From: JAAFHB01 sp038236995
Lineage (GTDB): Bacteria; Bacteroidota; Bacteroidia; Bacteroidales; Prolixibacteraceae
Direction of reading: 5' to 3'
Length of the DNA: 64,000 nucleotides
Assembly (NCBI GenBank): GCA_038236995.1
Contig: JBBRZE010000003.1
Coordinates: forward strand, 1-64,000
Notes under the pieces: model-generated
What the model saw: the letters and a program-made list of their open reading frames with translations, nothing else
What the model was told of the DNA's origin: nothing
Database searches by the model: none
Position numbers and translations under genes: made by a program
Part shown: positions 1 to 9,224 of the stretch, piece by piece
Position numbering within the stretch: position 1 is the stretch's first letter
Layout of the letters: every line of letters begins with the position of its first letter

Positions 1-25
1 AGTTTTTAGAGGTGCCCTAAAAACA

Positions 26-57
26 TTTGTTGTCATATTAAAATATAAATAACTTTG
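26..57 (+). promoter_or_regulatory. Bacteroidota-type promoter
   Basis: TTTG at 26-29 (the -33 box) and TAACTTTG at 50-57 (the TAnnTTTG -7 box) are separated by 20 bp, which is the spacing expected for the Bacteroidota housekeeping sigma factor. The first start codon downstream is at 111, so the leader would be about 45 nt. This is the clearest two-box promoter I found in the window. Confidence 0.6.
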
Positions 58-110
58 CATTCAAATTAAAGAACATTAATCAACTTAACTTTAAATTTAA
101 GAATGAATTT

Positions 111-830
111 ATGAATCAGAAACCTAATCCTGAAACCAGAAATTTTTCTGTGGCGGAACTGAGTAAAATCAGGCAGACGAATAAACCTTTGTACAACAAA
201 TTGCTGGGAATGGCAATGTTGGCAATGGTTGCAGGCGGACCTACTGCACTTACTAGCTGTAAACCTGGCTTGGAGCCGGATCCAATTCCTGTAAATCCTG
301 TTGCCAGAACTGCTACCCAAACGCAATTGATAGATATGATAGGCAAATTAGGCCTTGCTGCCGTGACAACTTCTTCCAGCGTTAGCCCGACTTCGATTAT
401 AAGAAAAGGCGATGTGGTTGAATTTGGTTTTCATGACGATTGGGCTAATACTGATATAAAACTTAAAATAAATGAAGAGCTGTGTACTAAAGATAAAATG
501 GTATTTGATGGTACTGGCAAGGATTTTGGAACAGGACAATTTTCGTATATCCGTTATAATATTAGTAAATCTTCTGACGGTGGGACAATAGTCCAAGAAC
601 AGGTAACAAAATTAGGCAAACCTATCTCAGAAAATTCTGGCTGGAAGGATAATTGGACTTTTAAATACGTTCCAAAGGCAGGCGGTATAGCTGAGTATGC
701 TATAAGTGCAGATGGCACTGAATTTTATGATTGTGATATTGTTCCAAAAACCCCAACATCAGTATCAAAATTATTTAAATTATCAGGAGAAAGACAAGAT
801 TTCACAAATATTTCTATAGTAGAAAAATAG
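111..830 (+). CDS. Putative lipoprotein, unknown function (element-borne)
   Basis: A 239-residue protein that I do not recognise. The first 30 residues are polar. A hydrophobic stretch (about residues 31-48) then ends in LTSC, which looks like a lipobox, so a lipid-anchored exported protein is likely although the n-region is unusually long. The mature part is polar with short beta-like segments (for example VVEFGFHDDW) and no catalytic motif I can name. It has its own promoter at 26-57 and ends just before a bidirectional hairpin at 844-879. It lies inside the integrated element that ends at 11163, so it is probably cargo. The start at 111 is the first ATG in frame; an upstream ATG at 103 closes after three codons. 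Confidence 0.6.
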   Translation: MNQKPNPETRNFSVAELSKIRQTNKPLYNKLLGMAMLAMVAGGPTALTSCKPGLEPDPIPVNPVARTATQTQLIDMIGKLGLAAVTTSSSVSPTSIIRKGDVVEFGFHDDWANTDIKLKINEELCTKDKMVFDGTGKDFGTGQFSYIRYNISKSSDGGTIVQEQVTKLGKPISENSGWKDNWTFKYVPKAGGIAEYAISADGTEFYDCDIVPKTPTSVSKLFKLSGERQDFTNISIVEK

Positions 831-843
831 GCCTATTTTAGAT

Positions 844-879
844 AAAAAAAGAGTAATCAAACGATTACTCTTTTTTTTT
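844..879. terminator. Bidirectional terminator between convergent genes
   Basis: A-run, GAGTAATC stem, AAAC loop, GATTACTC stem and a T-run. A perfect 8-bp stem with A/T tracts on both sides would terminate the + gene ending at 830 and the - gene ending at 903. Confidence 0.85.
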
Positions 880-902
880 ATATCTTTTTAAACTCTCTCG
901 TT

Positions 903-1613
903 TTACCCATTATTTAGTTGAACCTGTTTAGCTTTTTCCGTATCGAAATTTTGTATGACTTTAACCAAGTAGTCAATTCGTTCTTTATCTCTAGCCTTAG
1001 CATCGGAAGCATTTATTCCTATGTGAGAAAAAGGCCTACTGCCAGCAGGTTGCCAAGTTATGTATCCTTCTGGTTTTATAACTGCTACATCAATTGTTGT
1101 GCTCGAAGAGTGCCCAACAGAAATTAAAGAAGGATTCTCAACCCCCTCTCCATTATTTATCCCATTAGCCGCAGCAAGGGCGTTTTCATCACCTCTTGAC
1201 CCTGTATCAGCAATTTCCCATTGGTTTAGTATTGATTTCACTGTAAAATATTTAGCCAAGTCGATTTGCTGGCTGGCAGTCAAAGGAACCGGCGGGTTTT
1301 CTGCTGATTTTGCCACAAATACATCAATCAGGTCTTGGGTTTTGTCCATATACCATTGAAGCCCTTGTTGGCCTGCTATTTGGACGTTTAGTTGGGAATT
1401 TGTGTAGTCTTTGTTCGTATTTTCGTAAGCCGTTGCCGTAACGTCTTTTTTGAAAAGGCTCTGGAATCCGCTATTGTCAACCATTTCTTTCAGGTTGTTA
1501 TTAAACAGCCCAAGCACCAAAAACAATGCCCCAAGAGTCAAAATAATAGCCAAAAGCACTTCCATAGTGACCATAGCGCTTTTGCGCGTGTTTAAATTAT
1601 TAAAAATTTTCAT
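903..1613 (-). CDS. Single-pass membrane-anchored protein, unknown function
   Basis: A 236-residue protein with one strongly hydrophobic segment near the N terminus (about residues 14-37), after a short basic stretch (LNTRKSAM). The remaining 200 residues are polar. The layout (short basic head, one N-terminal helix, soluble body) resembles pilin-like or type II-secretion-like proteins, but I see no convincing GFxxxE prepilin cleavage motif, so this is only a shape similarity. AGGAAG lies 8-13 nt before the start at 1613 and supports it. It converges on the putative lipoprotein at 111-830, and nothing nearby explains its role. Confidence 0.6.
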   Translation of the reverse strand: MKIFNNLNTRKSAMVTMEVLLAIILTLGALFLVLGLFNNNLKEMVDNSGFQSLFKKDVTATAYENTNKDYTNSQLNVQIAGQQGLQWYMDKTQDLIDVFVAKSAENPPVPLTASQQIDLAKYFTVKSILNQWEIADTGSRGDENALAAANGINNGEGVENPSLISVGHSSSTTIDVAVIKPEGYITWQPAGSRPFSHIGINASDAKARDKERIDYLVKVIQNFDTEKAKQVQLNNG

Positions 1614-1742
1614 ACTTTTCTTCCTTAGTGTTTAAAATAGACCAACAGTTCATTATAACCCTATCTGAGCAATAATTCAAGACTAGTAACATATTGTAAT
1701 TAACAATTAACACCAATGCACAAGCCTCGATAATTGTATTTT

Positions 1743-1838
1743 GATTGCCGCGTCGTTCGGTTCAAACCTAACTCCTCGCAACAATACATGGGAGAAAACT
1801 ACACGCAGTGCATCTTTACGAGGGTAAGCGAAGCAATC
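1743..1838. repeat. GATTGC...GCAATC inverted-end repeat (MITE/REP-like)
   Basis: The segment begins GATTGCCGCGTCG and ends CGAAGCAATC, with CTCCTCG and CGAGGG placed symmetrically inside, so the two ends are imperfect inverted repeats. Sequences of the general form GATTGCTTCG...CCTCGCAA recur between genes in many bacterial genomes. The copy is degenerate and contains no gene. The rest of the 1614-2098 gap is AT-rich and holds only the palindromes at 2013-2062. Confidence 0.45.
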
Positions 1839-2012
1839 AAAAAAAATATATTTCGATATTCTAAACATTTGCTAGTAAAATCGGAGTTGTTTATCGTTTC
1901 GAATTATGGAGTTATAACCATGTAAAGTTTTGCAAAGACGATGGCAAAAAGCGAATGGCCATTTATGTGATTATATATCGTCAGCCTATAACCTTACAAT
2001 ATTATATCATGT

Positions 2013-2062
2013 GTCAGGATATAACCTGACTTTTATTTGCATTTGTCAGGCTAAAGCCTGAC
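2013..2062. repeat. Two GTCAGG/CCTGAC palindromes upstream of the HTH gene
   Basis: Two 18-bp palindromes, GTCAGGATATAACCTGAC (2013-2030) and GTCAGGCTAAAGCCTGAC (2045-2062), have centres 32 bp apart. A further GTCAGG half-site lies at 2078-2083, next to the start at 2099. They could be operators bound by the encoded HTH protein or REP-like intergenic palindromes; the sequence alone does not decide. Confidence 0.5.
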
Positions 2063-2098
2063 TTTTGTTGTTGGTATGTCAGGTAAAAACTTTACAAT

Positions 2099-2557
2099 AT
2101 GAATAAAAACAAGTTACAAATAGAACAATTAGAAGCCAAAATCAAGGTTTACGCTCCTATTACTCAAGTCGCTATTCCTCCTACAGGATGGATAAAAGCT
2201 GTTCGTTTGGCATTGGGTATGTCACTGCAACAGTTGGCAAATCGTATCTTAATTACAAAACAAAGTGTTCAGGAGATGGAACAAAGAGAAAAAGATGGTT
2301 CTATTTCCTTAAAATCACTGAGGGAAACTGCCCGCGCACTTGATATGGAATTAGTATATGGTTTTGTTCCTAAAGATGGGTCGCTGGATGCATTAATTGA
2401 GCGTAAGGCAAGGGAATTTGCCACTAAAATAGTCTCCAGAACCTCAAATACTATGAAGCTGGAAGATCAGGAAAATTCTCAAATGAGACTCAAGAAGGCT
2501 ATTGAAGAACGGATAATCATGCTTAAACTCCAAATGCCTAAAGTATTATGGGATTAG
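2099..2557 (+). CDS. Mobile mystery protein A (XRE-type HTH regulator)
   Basis: A 152-residue protein matching the 'mobile mystery protein A' family: a conserved N-terminal stretch (PPTGWIKAVRLALGMSLQQL), then a helix-turn-helix at about residues 42-70 (MSLQQLANRILITKQSVQEM), then a helical C-terminal tail. In this family A is normally followed by an overlapping mobile mystery protein B, a Fic/DOC-domain protein, and the pair travels on mobile elements. Here only the first few codons of B remain (see 2548-2646). The two GTCAGG palindromes just upstream are candidate autoregulatory sites. Family assignment is from recognisable sequence; a DNA-binding role is inferred from the HTH. Confidence 0.85.
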   Translation: MNKNKLQIEQLEAKIKVYAPITQVAIPPTGWIKAVRLALGMSLQQLANRILITKQSVQEMEQREKDGSISLKSLRETARALDMELVYGFVPKDGSLDALIERKAREFATKIVSRTSNTMKLEDQENSQMRLKKAIEERIIMLKLQMPKVLWD

Positions 2558-2646
2558 ACTTAGGTAGGAGAGATTCAGACGTAAATATTAATCAGACAAA
2601 GACTTTACTATATTTCCATGATCATCAGCGATTTGTATGTAGTTAA
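2548..2646 (+). pseudogene. Stub of mobile mystery protein B (Fic-family partner)
   Basis: An ATG at 2548 overlaps the last codons of protein A, as expected for the A-B pair. It opens MGLDL, which I recall as a usual beginning for protein B, but then runs into unrelated sequence and stops after 32 residues. No Fic motif (HPFxxGNG) follows in any frame up to 2968. The toxin-like partner therefore seems to have been lost by deletion right after its start. The identification rests on a very short match plus position. Confidence 0.45.
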
Positions 2647-2734
2647 AACAACTTTTCAATTACTTTACAATTCATTAACTTTAAAAATTAGGCGGATTGC
2701 TGCATGAGTCATATATTTGTCATACATTTTTTTT

Positions 2735-2812
2735 CATAAGTTTAGGTTTAGTTAGGTTAGTTAGTTTGGTTAGTTTTAGTAAAAGGATGGAACCGCCCGG
2801 TTCTGTCCTTTT
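2735..2812. terminator. Repeated leader motif plus hairpin before the tail module
   Basis: CATAAGTTTAGGTTTAG (2735-2751) is followed by a T/G-rich stretch and the hairpin AAAAGGA..GAACCG/CGGTTC..TCCTTTT at 2781-2812. The same 17-base motif with one change recurs at 10894-10910, again just before a hairpin. The rest of the 2558-2968 gap holds only the protein B stub and AT-rich sequence. Confidence 0.55.
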
Positions 2813-2968
2813 CAACTTTAATAAAGTCTTGGTCTATAAGCAATTAAGTTTTCTTCTGTTTTTTTCGCATTGATCCATTGTTGGCATAATTGTACTGAAC
2901 TGATGATGGTTTAAGAATTGTCCTTTACCAACCACTATATCGCGAATAGCTTTGGGAAAAAATAGTGA

Positions 2969-5900
2969 ATGAGCACAATACTAAAACAACCGGACGCATT
3001 ATCATTTTCAGGTAATATAAAGCCATTCGTAATATCTTCGGCAACCGAGGTGGTTTACGAATTACGCCAAATAACTCCAAGCGGAGGAGACACAATTGTA
3101 CTCTCCGAAAAATACCAGCCCGACGCAGCTGGAATGCTCACAATCGTGATCCAACCAGTCATTGATCGCCTATTGGAAATTTCAATACCAACTTCGCAGG
3201 ATCGGGTTACAGAACAATCGGTAATTGCAGGTGCAGTAGGTAATTTTTTCGCAAGAATTGACAGTGTGGCTGTTCCATTAACAGTTATCAAAGGTGGTGT
3301 GGCTGAATTGGGTGGATTGGCTGAAACATGGCTGGCCACCCACTGGCTTACCTGGCAACCACAAGAGAAACTGGTGCTTCAAAGCTCCCCCGAATGGCTT
3401 GGGATATATCCGATTGCGATGGGCGTTATCCGGTTAAAGGCTTATTTTAGTTCGGTTTCAAACTATACCGGCAACTATGCGTCTTTAGCCGCGAATAAGT
3501 CTTACAGCATCAATACCAGGTGGGATAAAGTCACGGAATGGCTGTTAGCTGAAGGGCAGACCAGTCATTTATTGGCATGGGATGTATGGTTCGAAGTTGG
3601 GGGAACCCGGAAAACCCCCATACAGCGATATCAGACACGAAATGCCGGTGACGAAGAACATGGTTTTGTGTGGACTAATACCCTTGGTGGAATTGATTCG
3701 ACTACGTTTACAGGCTCTAACGAAGAGGACGAAAAACTCACCCACTATAACGCCTCTTATGCAGATGACAGCATAAGGGAATATTCCATCAAAAAGGAAA
3801 GAGAAATCAGGCAGAATACCGGTTACCTGGATAACGACCATTGCGTATGGATTAAAGATTTTTTTGTATCCCGGAATAAATTTATGGTCCGTCCTGACGG
3901 ATCACTTAAACAGATTGCCCTTGTTGAATCAGAAATTGTCAGTATCAGTCTTGATGATGAACGCGATTATAAGTTCACTTACAAGTTTGGTGAAGACACT
4001 GAACTGTTAAATTTAAAACGTAATCAAGGTCAATTGCCGCCGCCAGGGGGATTAGACCCGATGATACCCGCCAATAACGGGGAGGTACTATTAACAGTAT
4101 TTTATAATCATGCGCCGATTAACAACTTGTTGGTTGAGTTTTATGATGCGGCCAATGTCAAGGCGCTCAAAATAACCTCACCGGGCGTGTTATTACAACC
4201 GATGGCGATTGGTGTTTATTCCGTAAAACTATTTGCACCAGCCGGTTATCTGATAGATACCATCACGATCACAGATAGTGACAATACGGACAATATTATT
4301 ACAGGCAACGTAATTCATGGAGTCACAATTGCATCTGTTGCCAGGTGTGCAATTACGGTGACACTCGTTCCTGAGATCATTCCATTTATTTACAGTGTTT
4401 CAATTAATAATGGCGATGATACCTCTGTCTCACCCGGTATGGAGGTTTCGGTTGACAAGTTCGGTGTTGTTGATGAGTATATGATTTCGACAAGCCCGCT
4501 TTTCACCGGGGCTGCATGGTTGCCTTATCCTTCCAACAATATTTTGCCTTTTTTTGTAGACTATATATCTGAGATAGTTGTCACAGCCTATGTGAAACTA
4601 AGAAATATAAAAGGGGTAAGTGAGACCGCACTCGATGATATTACATTGGGAAATGGCATACACAGGGACGATTCCGTAAAAAGTTACAATAGTCTCGACG
4701 CTGCAATTGAAGATATTTACATTGACTATTCCGGGACTCTTACTCAAAATGTCACCATTAATTGCACAGGCCGGATGACGAACAAAAGAACTACAGGTGC
4801 TTATTTTCATGTGATCGAGGATTTTAATAATAATTCTCAATACGCATTGATTATTAACGGCAATGACAAATTGAGCATTGATTGTGCAAGTCTGGGCGGA
4901 ATTAAAATCAAACATAGCAGTAATATCGTATTAAGAGGTATTGAATATGTTAATGTCGGGACTGAATTAACCGCCACGGCGCCCGAAGAGTTATCTGCCG
5001 TATTTGTGCAGGGTACTCAGTTTCTTAAATGTGAAAATATCATCATCAGCGGGTGTTCTGTTGACTGTAGCGAAGACGGAGATACTACTCAAAGAGGAAG
5101 TTATGCTTTTATTGCCAAAAACTGCAACAACCTTACGATATCAAATTGCGCAGTTACCAATGCCGCAGCCACCGTAATAAAGGTTTCGGCTATTGAGAAT
5201 CTGAATATTGTGAAAAATACAATTACGGGTGTTCAGGTATATGGGATTGTTAGTCAGCCCAGTCACGTATCTGCAATCAATTGTTTCAGAGCATATATCG
5301 CAGATAATGATTTCAACGGGAATACCTTCGATACTGGTTTGATTATTGACGCGAAGAATATCACCTTAATACGCAATAAATTTCATGGGTTTAGTGGGGA
5401 GTGTATCAGAATTTCAAATTCCGTAGCGGGTGAATTGCTGGATATCAGCTCCAATTTATTCTACAACAACCTGTTGAATACGCCTTATTACTGGGTCAAA
5501 TACACCATGATCATTAATAATAATTTCAAACTTGTGAGATTCGTATCAAACACATGTGAGATGCGGGGTATTAATAGTGCTGAATCTTTTGAATGCCTTA
5601 TTAAAACCTACCAGGCCACGCTCGGTAAGCTCATTTTCTCAAATAACATTGTTTATTTTAATTGTGGGCAATATCCGGGTAACACGTCAGGTGGCAACGT
5701 ATTAAGTCTTGAAAATCTGCTTGTACTGGAGTCAGACAACAACGTGTATGTTGACAATAGCACGGACGGGATGACTGTTAATACCCCAATAATCACTACT
5801 TTCCCTGAGTCTGTGGTAATGCTCCGATTCAAAAAGAATATTTCGGAACTCAATGCCCTGGGTTATGAAATAAATTCAAGAGTGATCAGTAAAACGCAGG

Positions 5901-6343
5901 ACCTGTTTTTCAATCCGGTTGGATACGATTACCATTTAACGGCGAACGGGAATATTCTTGCTGCCAGAATATCGGGCATTGTGAACGATACCGATAAGGA
6001 TTACAGGAGAGGAAGCTCCAATGCCGGAGCGTATGGCTATAGTTATACGCCTGTTGATGAAACAGATGTATCAACCGATTATAAAGCAACAAATCTTTTA
6101 ACAGGCGAGGTGGTTCTTTCAACTGATGTTATATCTGTAAATTCAAGCGAGTTAGTAATGTTTGAAACACTTAATGTAAATAGAACGGTTGTGATGATGT
6201 ATAATATCTTAAACAGCGAAGATCCTGAAAAGGCTTATACTTTACTTGGTGCGTCAGGGATGGTAAATGTATACTCAAATCTTGAACCAGATGGAACTTA
6301 TTTATCTGACGCATCCTACGACATAGGCGTAACAATAATTTAA
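2969..6343 (+). CDS. Large beta-helix protein, probable phage tail fibre/spike
   Basis: An 1124-residue protein without a signal peptide. Residues 1-370 are mixed alpha/beta and resemble nothing I can name. Residues about 370-470 form a beta-rich linker, and about 480-570 an Ig-like domain containing YMIS..P.F.GAAW, which recurs in the next gene. From about 590 to 1000 there are short repeats rich in Asn, Ile and Val (NITISNCAV-like rungs) typical of right-handed parallel beta-helices. The helix ends with DTDKDYRRGSSNAGAYGYS, the closing motif seen in many such proteins. A small beta domain finishes the chain. Its place ahead of a lysis module and an att site supports a prophage tail fibre or spike; an element-borne surface protein is the alternative. 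The next gene starts 12 bp later. Confidence 0.65.
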   Translation: MSTILKQPDALSFSGNIKPFVISSATEVVYELRQITPSGGDTIVLSEKYQPDAAGMLTIVIQPVIDRLLEISIPTSQDRVTEQSVIAGAVGNFFARIDSVAVPLTVIKGGVAELGGLAETWLATHWLTWQPQEKLVLQSSPEWLGIYPIAMGVIRLKAYFSSVSNYTGNYASLAANKSYSINTRWDKVTEWLLAEGQTSHLLAWDVWFEVGGTRKTPIQRYQTRNAGDEEHGFVWTNTLGGIDSTTFTGSNEEDEKLTHYNASYADDSIREYSIKKEREIRQNTGYLDNDHCVWIKDFFVSRNKFMVRPDGSLKQIALVESEIVSISLDDERDYKFTYKFGEDTELLNLKRNQGQLPPPGGLDPMIPANNGEVLLTVFYNHAPINNLLVEFYDAANVKALKITSPGVLLQPMAIGVYSVKLFAPAGYLIDTITITDSDNTDNIITGNVIHGVTIASVARCAITVTLVPEIIPFIYSVSINNGDDTSVSPGMEVSVDKFGVVDEYMISTSPLFTGAAWLPYPSNNILPFFVDYISEIVVTAYVKLRNIKGVSETALDDITLGNGIHRDDSVKSYNSLDAAIEDIYIDYSGTLTQNVTINCTGRMTNKRTTGAYFHVIEDFNNNSQYALIINGNDKLSIDCASLGGIKIKHSSNIVLRGIEYVNVGTELTATAPEELSAVFVQGTQFLKCENIIISGCSVDCSEDGDTTQRGSYAFIAKNCNNLTISNCAVTNAAATVIKVSAIENLNIVKNTITGVQVYGIVSQPSHVSAINCFRAYIADNDFNGNTFDTGLIIDAKNITLIRNKFHGFSGECIRISNSVAGELLDISSNLFYNNLLNTPYYWVKYTMIINNNFKLVRFVSNTCEMRGINSAESFECLIKTYQATLGKLIFSNNIVYFNCGQYPGNTSGGNVLSLENLLVLESDNNVYVDNSTDGMTVNTPIITTFPESVVMLRFKKNISELNALGYEINSRVISKTQDLFFNPVGYDYHLTANGNILAARISGIVNDTDKDYRRGSSNAGAYGYSYTPVDETDVSTDYKATNLLTGEVVLSTDVISVNSSELVMFETLNVNRTVVMMYNILNSEDPEKAYTLLGASGMVNVYSNLEPDGTYLSDASYDIGVTII

Positions 6344-6355
6344 TAAGGCATTGAT

Positions 6356-9097
6356 ATGATATATAATAATAAATTGGTTGTGAAGCAGCGGAAAACAAAA
6401 GCGCTATTTGTTGCTGACAAGTATTTCCCTGTTTTAAATGACACAGTTATTTTGACAAATACTTCGGTGGAGTCTGATAATGATCTTTGGACTGTTAATG
6501 ACGGGGTGAGTGTTACAACTCCGGCAACAAAAAATGTCTCCTTTATTGTGAAGACCACTGATCCTGTTATGCAAGTATTGAAAACGTCGAACATGGCGGG
6601 TGAGAATACTTATCAGAAATATTTGTTTCCGATGCCTGCCCTTTCAATTGTTTATTCGTCCATACAGGTCAGTAAAGAATGTGCCAGGGTTGGAGACGTT
6701 GTTGTTATTAGCGCTTTGGATTACAATGTTGTTGATGGTGTCACACCTGCCTACCAGTTCAAAATCTACAAAGGGACAAACCTTATTGATACACTGACAG
6801 ATAAAACCAATAATTATACTTTCGGCACGACAGGGGTTTTTGATATTGTCATGGAGGTGAATACAAATGGCGGTGTCATTAAGCAAACAATCAAAAAACT
6901 GGTTACTGTAACTCCGCCGCTGCCTGATATTAGCGAGGCAATCATTTGTGAGCTGACGCCGATAGTCGCAGTCGGGGGGAGACAGATATTTGGAGATTCG
7001 GCTATTCTTCCGGGGTCCACCATTGTTGTACGGGTTCCTTCGACCCATAATTCTGACAATATATACCGGTTAGTATTTGAAAATCTAACCGGCACGGCTG
7101 AAAATCCTATTGTGATTACAATTGACAGTACTTCTCAGATAGTTGTAAATTTTCAGAGTTATTGGGGATTATCCTTCTCCAACTGCAAACATGTCATATT
7201 TGACGGAAAGGGATATCACAATTTGAAACACGGTTATCACATCAGTAAGAACGATGCAACTGAAGAGGCGCTTGTTGGCATCACTGTCGGGTATCTTTGT
7301 TCTGACATTCAGCTGTTTGGAATTGAAGTTTCTAAATGTACGTTTGCCGGATTACAGGCCAAGACCGATCCGGATGCCGATACACCCGCGACATGGAGAG
7401 AGAACTATGTGTTTTACAATTTCTTATTGCATCACAACTACTTTCACGATACGCTTGCCGAAGGAAATTACATTGGGTATTTTGACTGCGGAGTCCATAC
7501 CGGGACCAATGGCCTGGGAGTAACTGTTGAATACCGGGCGCACGAACTAAGGGATGCCAAGGTTTACAGAAACAAGTATGAAAGAACCGGGTGGGATGCA
7601 CTTCAGATAAACAATGCAACCGGGTATTCTGAAATATGTTATAACGCAATCAATTTCTCGTCAATATATCCCGAAGCGGATCAGGCATCTTTCATGTCAA
7701 TGACACTTGACGGGGCCGTTTATAATAACATCATGCACAACTCAGGCGGCGTTGGTATTCAGTTTGGGACGTTCACCGGTATTGATGTGTTCAATAATAT
7801 CATATCAAATATCGCGCAGGGTTCCGCAATGTTTTTTTTACTAAGCGATCAAAGCACTCCAGAGCAATATGGTACTGACGGCAACAATACCACCGCAGTA
7901 ATAAACCTGTATAATAATACCGGTATTGCAGATGGTTCTTTTTTCCTTGCAAGAAATGTAGTCCAATATTCTAACGTTCATGTTAAGAATAACTTAATAA
8001 AATACACGGGTAATTTATTTGGTGGTCAGTCGGATGAGATACTTGCACTTTGGAATGCCCGGGCTGAGCAAAACTTTAGAATAATTGATGATGGAACTAT
8101 TTTTGAAATTGCCAATATTGATGATAGCGATTTTAACATTTCAGCATCATCCGATTTAATCGATAGCGGCGTTGCTTTTGGTGCAAATTACGATATCAGA
8201 GGTTTTGAAAATTGGTTTGAAAATGCAAAACATATTGGAGCCTTTTCTGCATACAGGAAATTAGGTTTAGCTGCCATATCATTGTCGCTGGATAGTGTTG
8301 CAATAAATAGTGGGGCCAGCACGACAAACAGCAAAACAGTCAATGTGCTTTATACCGCAACTGGTACTCCCGCCAGATATATGATTTCAGAATCACCGTC
8401 ATTGGAAGGTGCTGTTTGGATTGACATTACAGCCAATCCTATATCATTTGTTTTATCTGAACCGGATGCAGTGAAAACCGTTTATCTGAAACTGAGTAAC
8501 AGTGGCGGTACGACATCGGGTATCGTGTCTGCAACAATATCACTATTAAGACAGAAAACCTTTCTTGTTGATGTAGGATCTTCAGCCGGTTTCTATCAAT
8601 CACCTGCTGTGAATTGGAATAATCTGTATTCTGCCGGGAATGCAACTCCCGTAGCTGCCGGAAATACAGTAAATAATTTAATATCTTCCAATGGAGAGGC
8701 ATCACTGTATTTTGTAACCGTAAAAACTCAATTTAGTGATTGGGAGGCCAATGGTGCTGCCGATCAAACAGGGGGATACCCATATAGTGCCTACAGGGAT
8801 TCCTTTATTAGCAATTCCGGCACCTTTGGTGAGTTAATGATCGGAGGATTAGACCCTGCAAAGCATTATACAATCAAATGTATGGGATCAAGAGGATATT
8901 CCACAAACAGAACCATTTACACGGTTAATGGAAATTCTCAACCACTGTTGACCCTGGATAACATTGCCAATACCGTGAATTTTGTTGGCGTTGTTCCTGA
9001 TGGAAACAATCAGATCGTGGTGAAAGTCGAAGGTACTGACGGATATGGTGATACACATGGAATAATCAGCATTTTAGAAATAATTGAACACAGCTAA
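6356..9097 (+). CDS. Second beta-helix tail-fibre-like protein with C-terminal sugar-binding-like domain
   Basis: A 913-residue protein translated 12 bp after its neighbour. Order: an N-terminal domain; an Ig/PKD-like domain (about residues 98-190); a right-handed parallel beta-helix (about 220-640) ending NYDIRGFENWFENAKHIGAF; an Ig-like domain (about 645-735, with YMISESPSLEGAVWI) matching the one in the 1124-residue protein; and a jelly-roll-like tail beginning FLVDVGSSAGF that resembles galactose-binding-like modules found on esterases and lyases. I see no catalytic residues I can assign. With no signal peptide and a lysis module next, I infer a phage receptor-binding or glycan-degrading fibre. 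A secreted polysaccharide lyase is less likely because of context. Confidence 0.65.
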   Translation: MIYNNKLVVKQRKTKALFVADKYFPVLNDTVILTNTSVESDNDLWTVNDGVSVTTPATKNVSFIVKTTDPVMQVLKTSNMAGENTYQKYLFPMPALSIVYSSIQVSKECARVGDVVVISALDYNVVDGVTPAYQFKIYKGTNLIDTLTDKTNNYTFGTTGVFDIVMEVNTNGGVIKQTIKKLVTVTPPLPDISEAIICELTPIVAVGGRQIFGDSAILPGSTIVVRVPSTHNSDNIYRLVFENLTGTAENPIVITIDSTSQIVVNFQSYWGLSFSNCKHVIFDGKGYHNLKHGYHISKNDATEEALVGITVGYLCSDIQLFGIEVSKCTFAGLQAKTDPDADTPATWRENYVFYNFLLHHNYFHDTLAEGNYIGYFDCGVHTGTNGLGVTVEYRAHELRDAKVYRNKYERTGWDALQINNATGYSEICYNAINFSSIYPEADQASFMSMTLDGAVYNNIMHNSGGVGIQFGTFTGIDVFNNIISNIAQGSAMFFLLSDQSTPEQYGTDGNNTTAVINLYNNTGIADGSFFLARNVVQYSNVHVKNNLIKYTGNLFGGQSDEILALWNARAEQNFRIIDDGTIFEIANIDDSDFNISASSDLIDSGVAFGANYDIRGFENWFENAKHIGAFSAYRKLGLAAISLSLDSVAINSGASTTNSKTVNVLYTATGTPARYMISESPSLEGAVWIDITANPISFVLSEPDAVKTVYLKLSNSGGTTSGIVSATISLLRQKTFLVDVGSSAGFYQSPAVNWNNLYSAGNATPVAAGNTVNNLISSNGEASLYFVTVKTQFSDWEANGAADQTGGYPYSAYRDSFISNSGTFGELMIGGLDPAKHYTIKCMGSRGYSTNRTIYTVNGNSQPLLTLDNIANTVNFVGVVPDGNNQIVVKVEGTDGYGDTHGIISILEIIEHS

Positions 9098-9138
9098 GTG
9101 TAACTATCGGTTAAAAACAGGATTACGTTCAAAAAGAG

Positions 9139-9175
9139 AATCCCGGTTTGCCAGTTGGCAGGTCGGGATTTTTTT
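9139..9175 (+). terminator. Terminator after the second fibre gene
   Basis: AATCCCG and CGGGATT arms enclose an inner GCCA/TGGC stem and are followed by seven T residues. The hairpin lies between the stop at 9097 and the start I choose for the next gene at 9225, which argues against the longer reading frame that opens at 9084. Confidence 0.8.
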
Positions 9176-9224
9176 GTCCTTTACATATCCATTTGAGCAA
9201 GTTAAGTTTGAGAAAATTAAAAAA

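Noticed and set aside
2969..9097. Diversity-generating retroelement targets in the fibre genes
   Set aside because: No reverse transcriptase, template repeat or variable-repeat pair is visible in the window.
9084..9224. Longer start for the coiled-coil membrane protein
   Set aside because: It would overlap the fibre gene and translate through a strong terminator; the ATG at 9225 gives a clean membrane segment.
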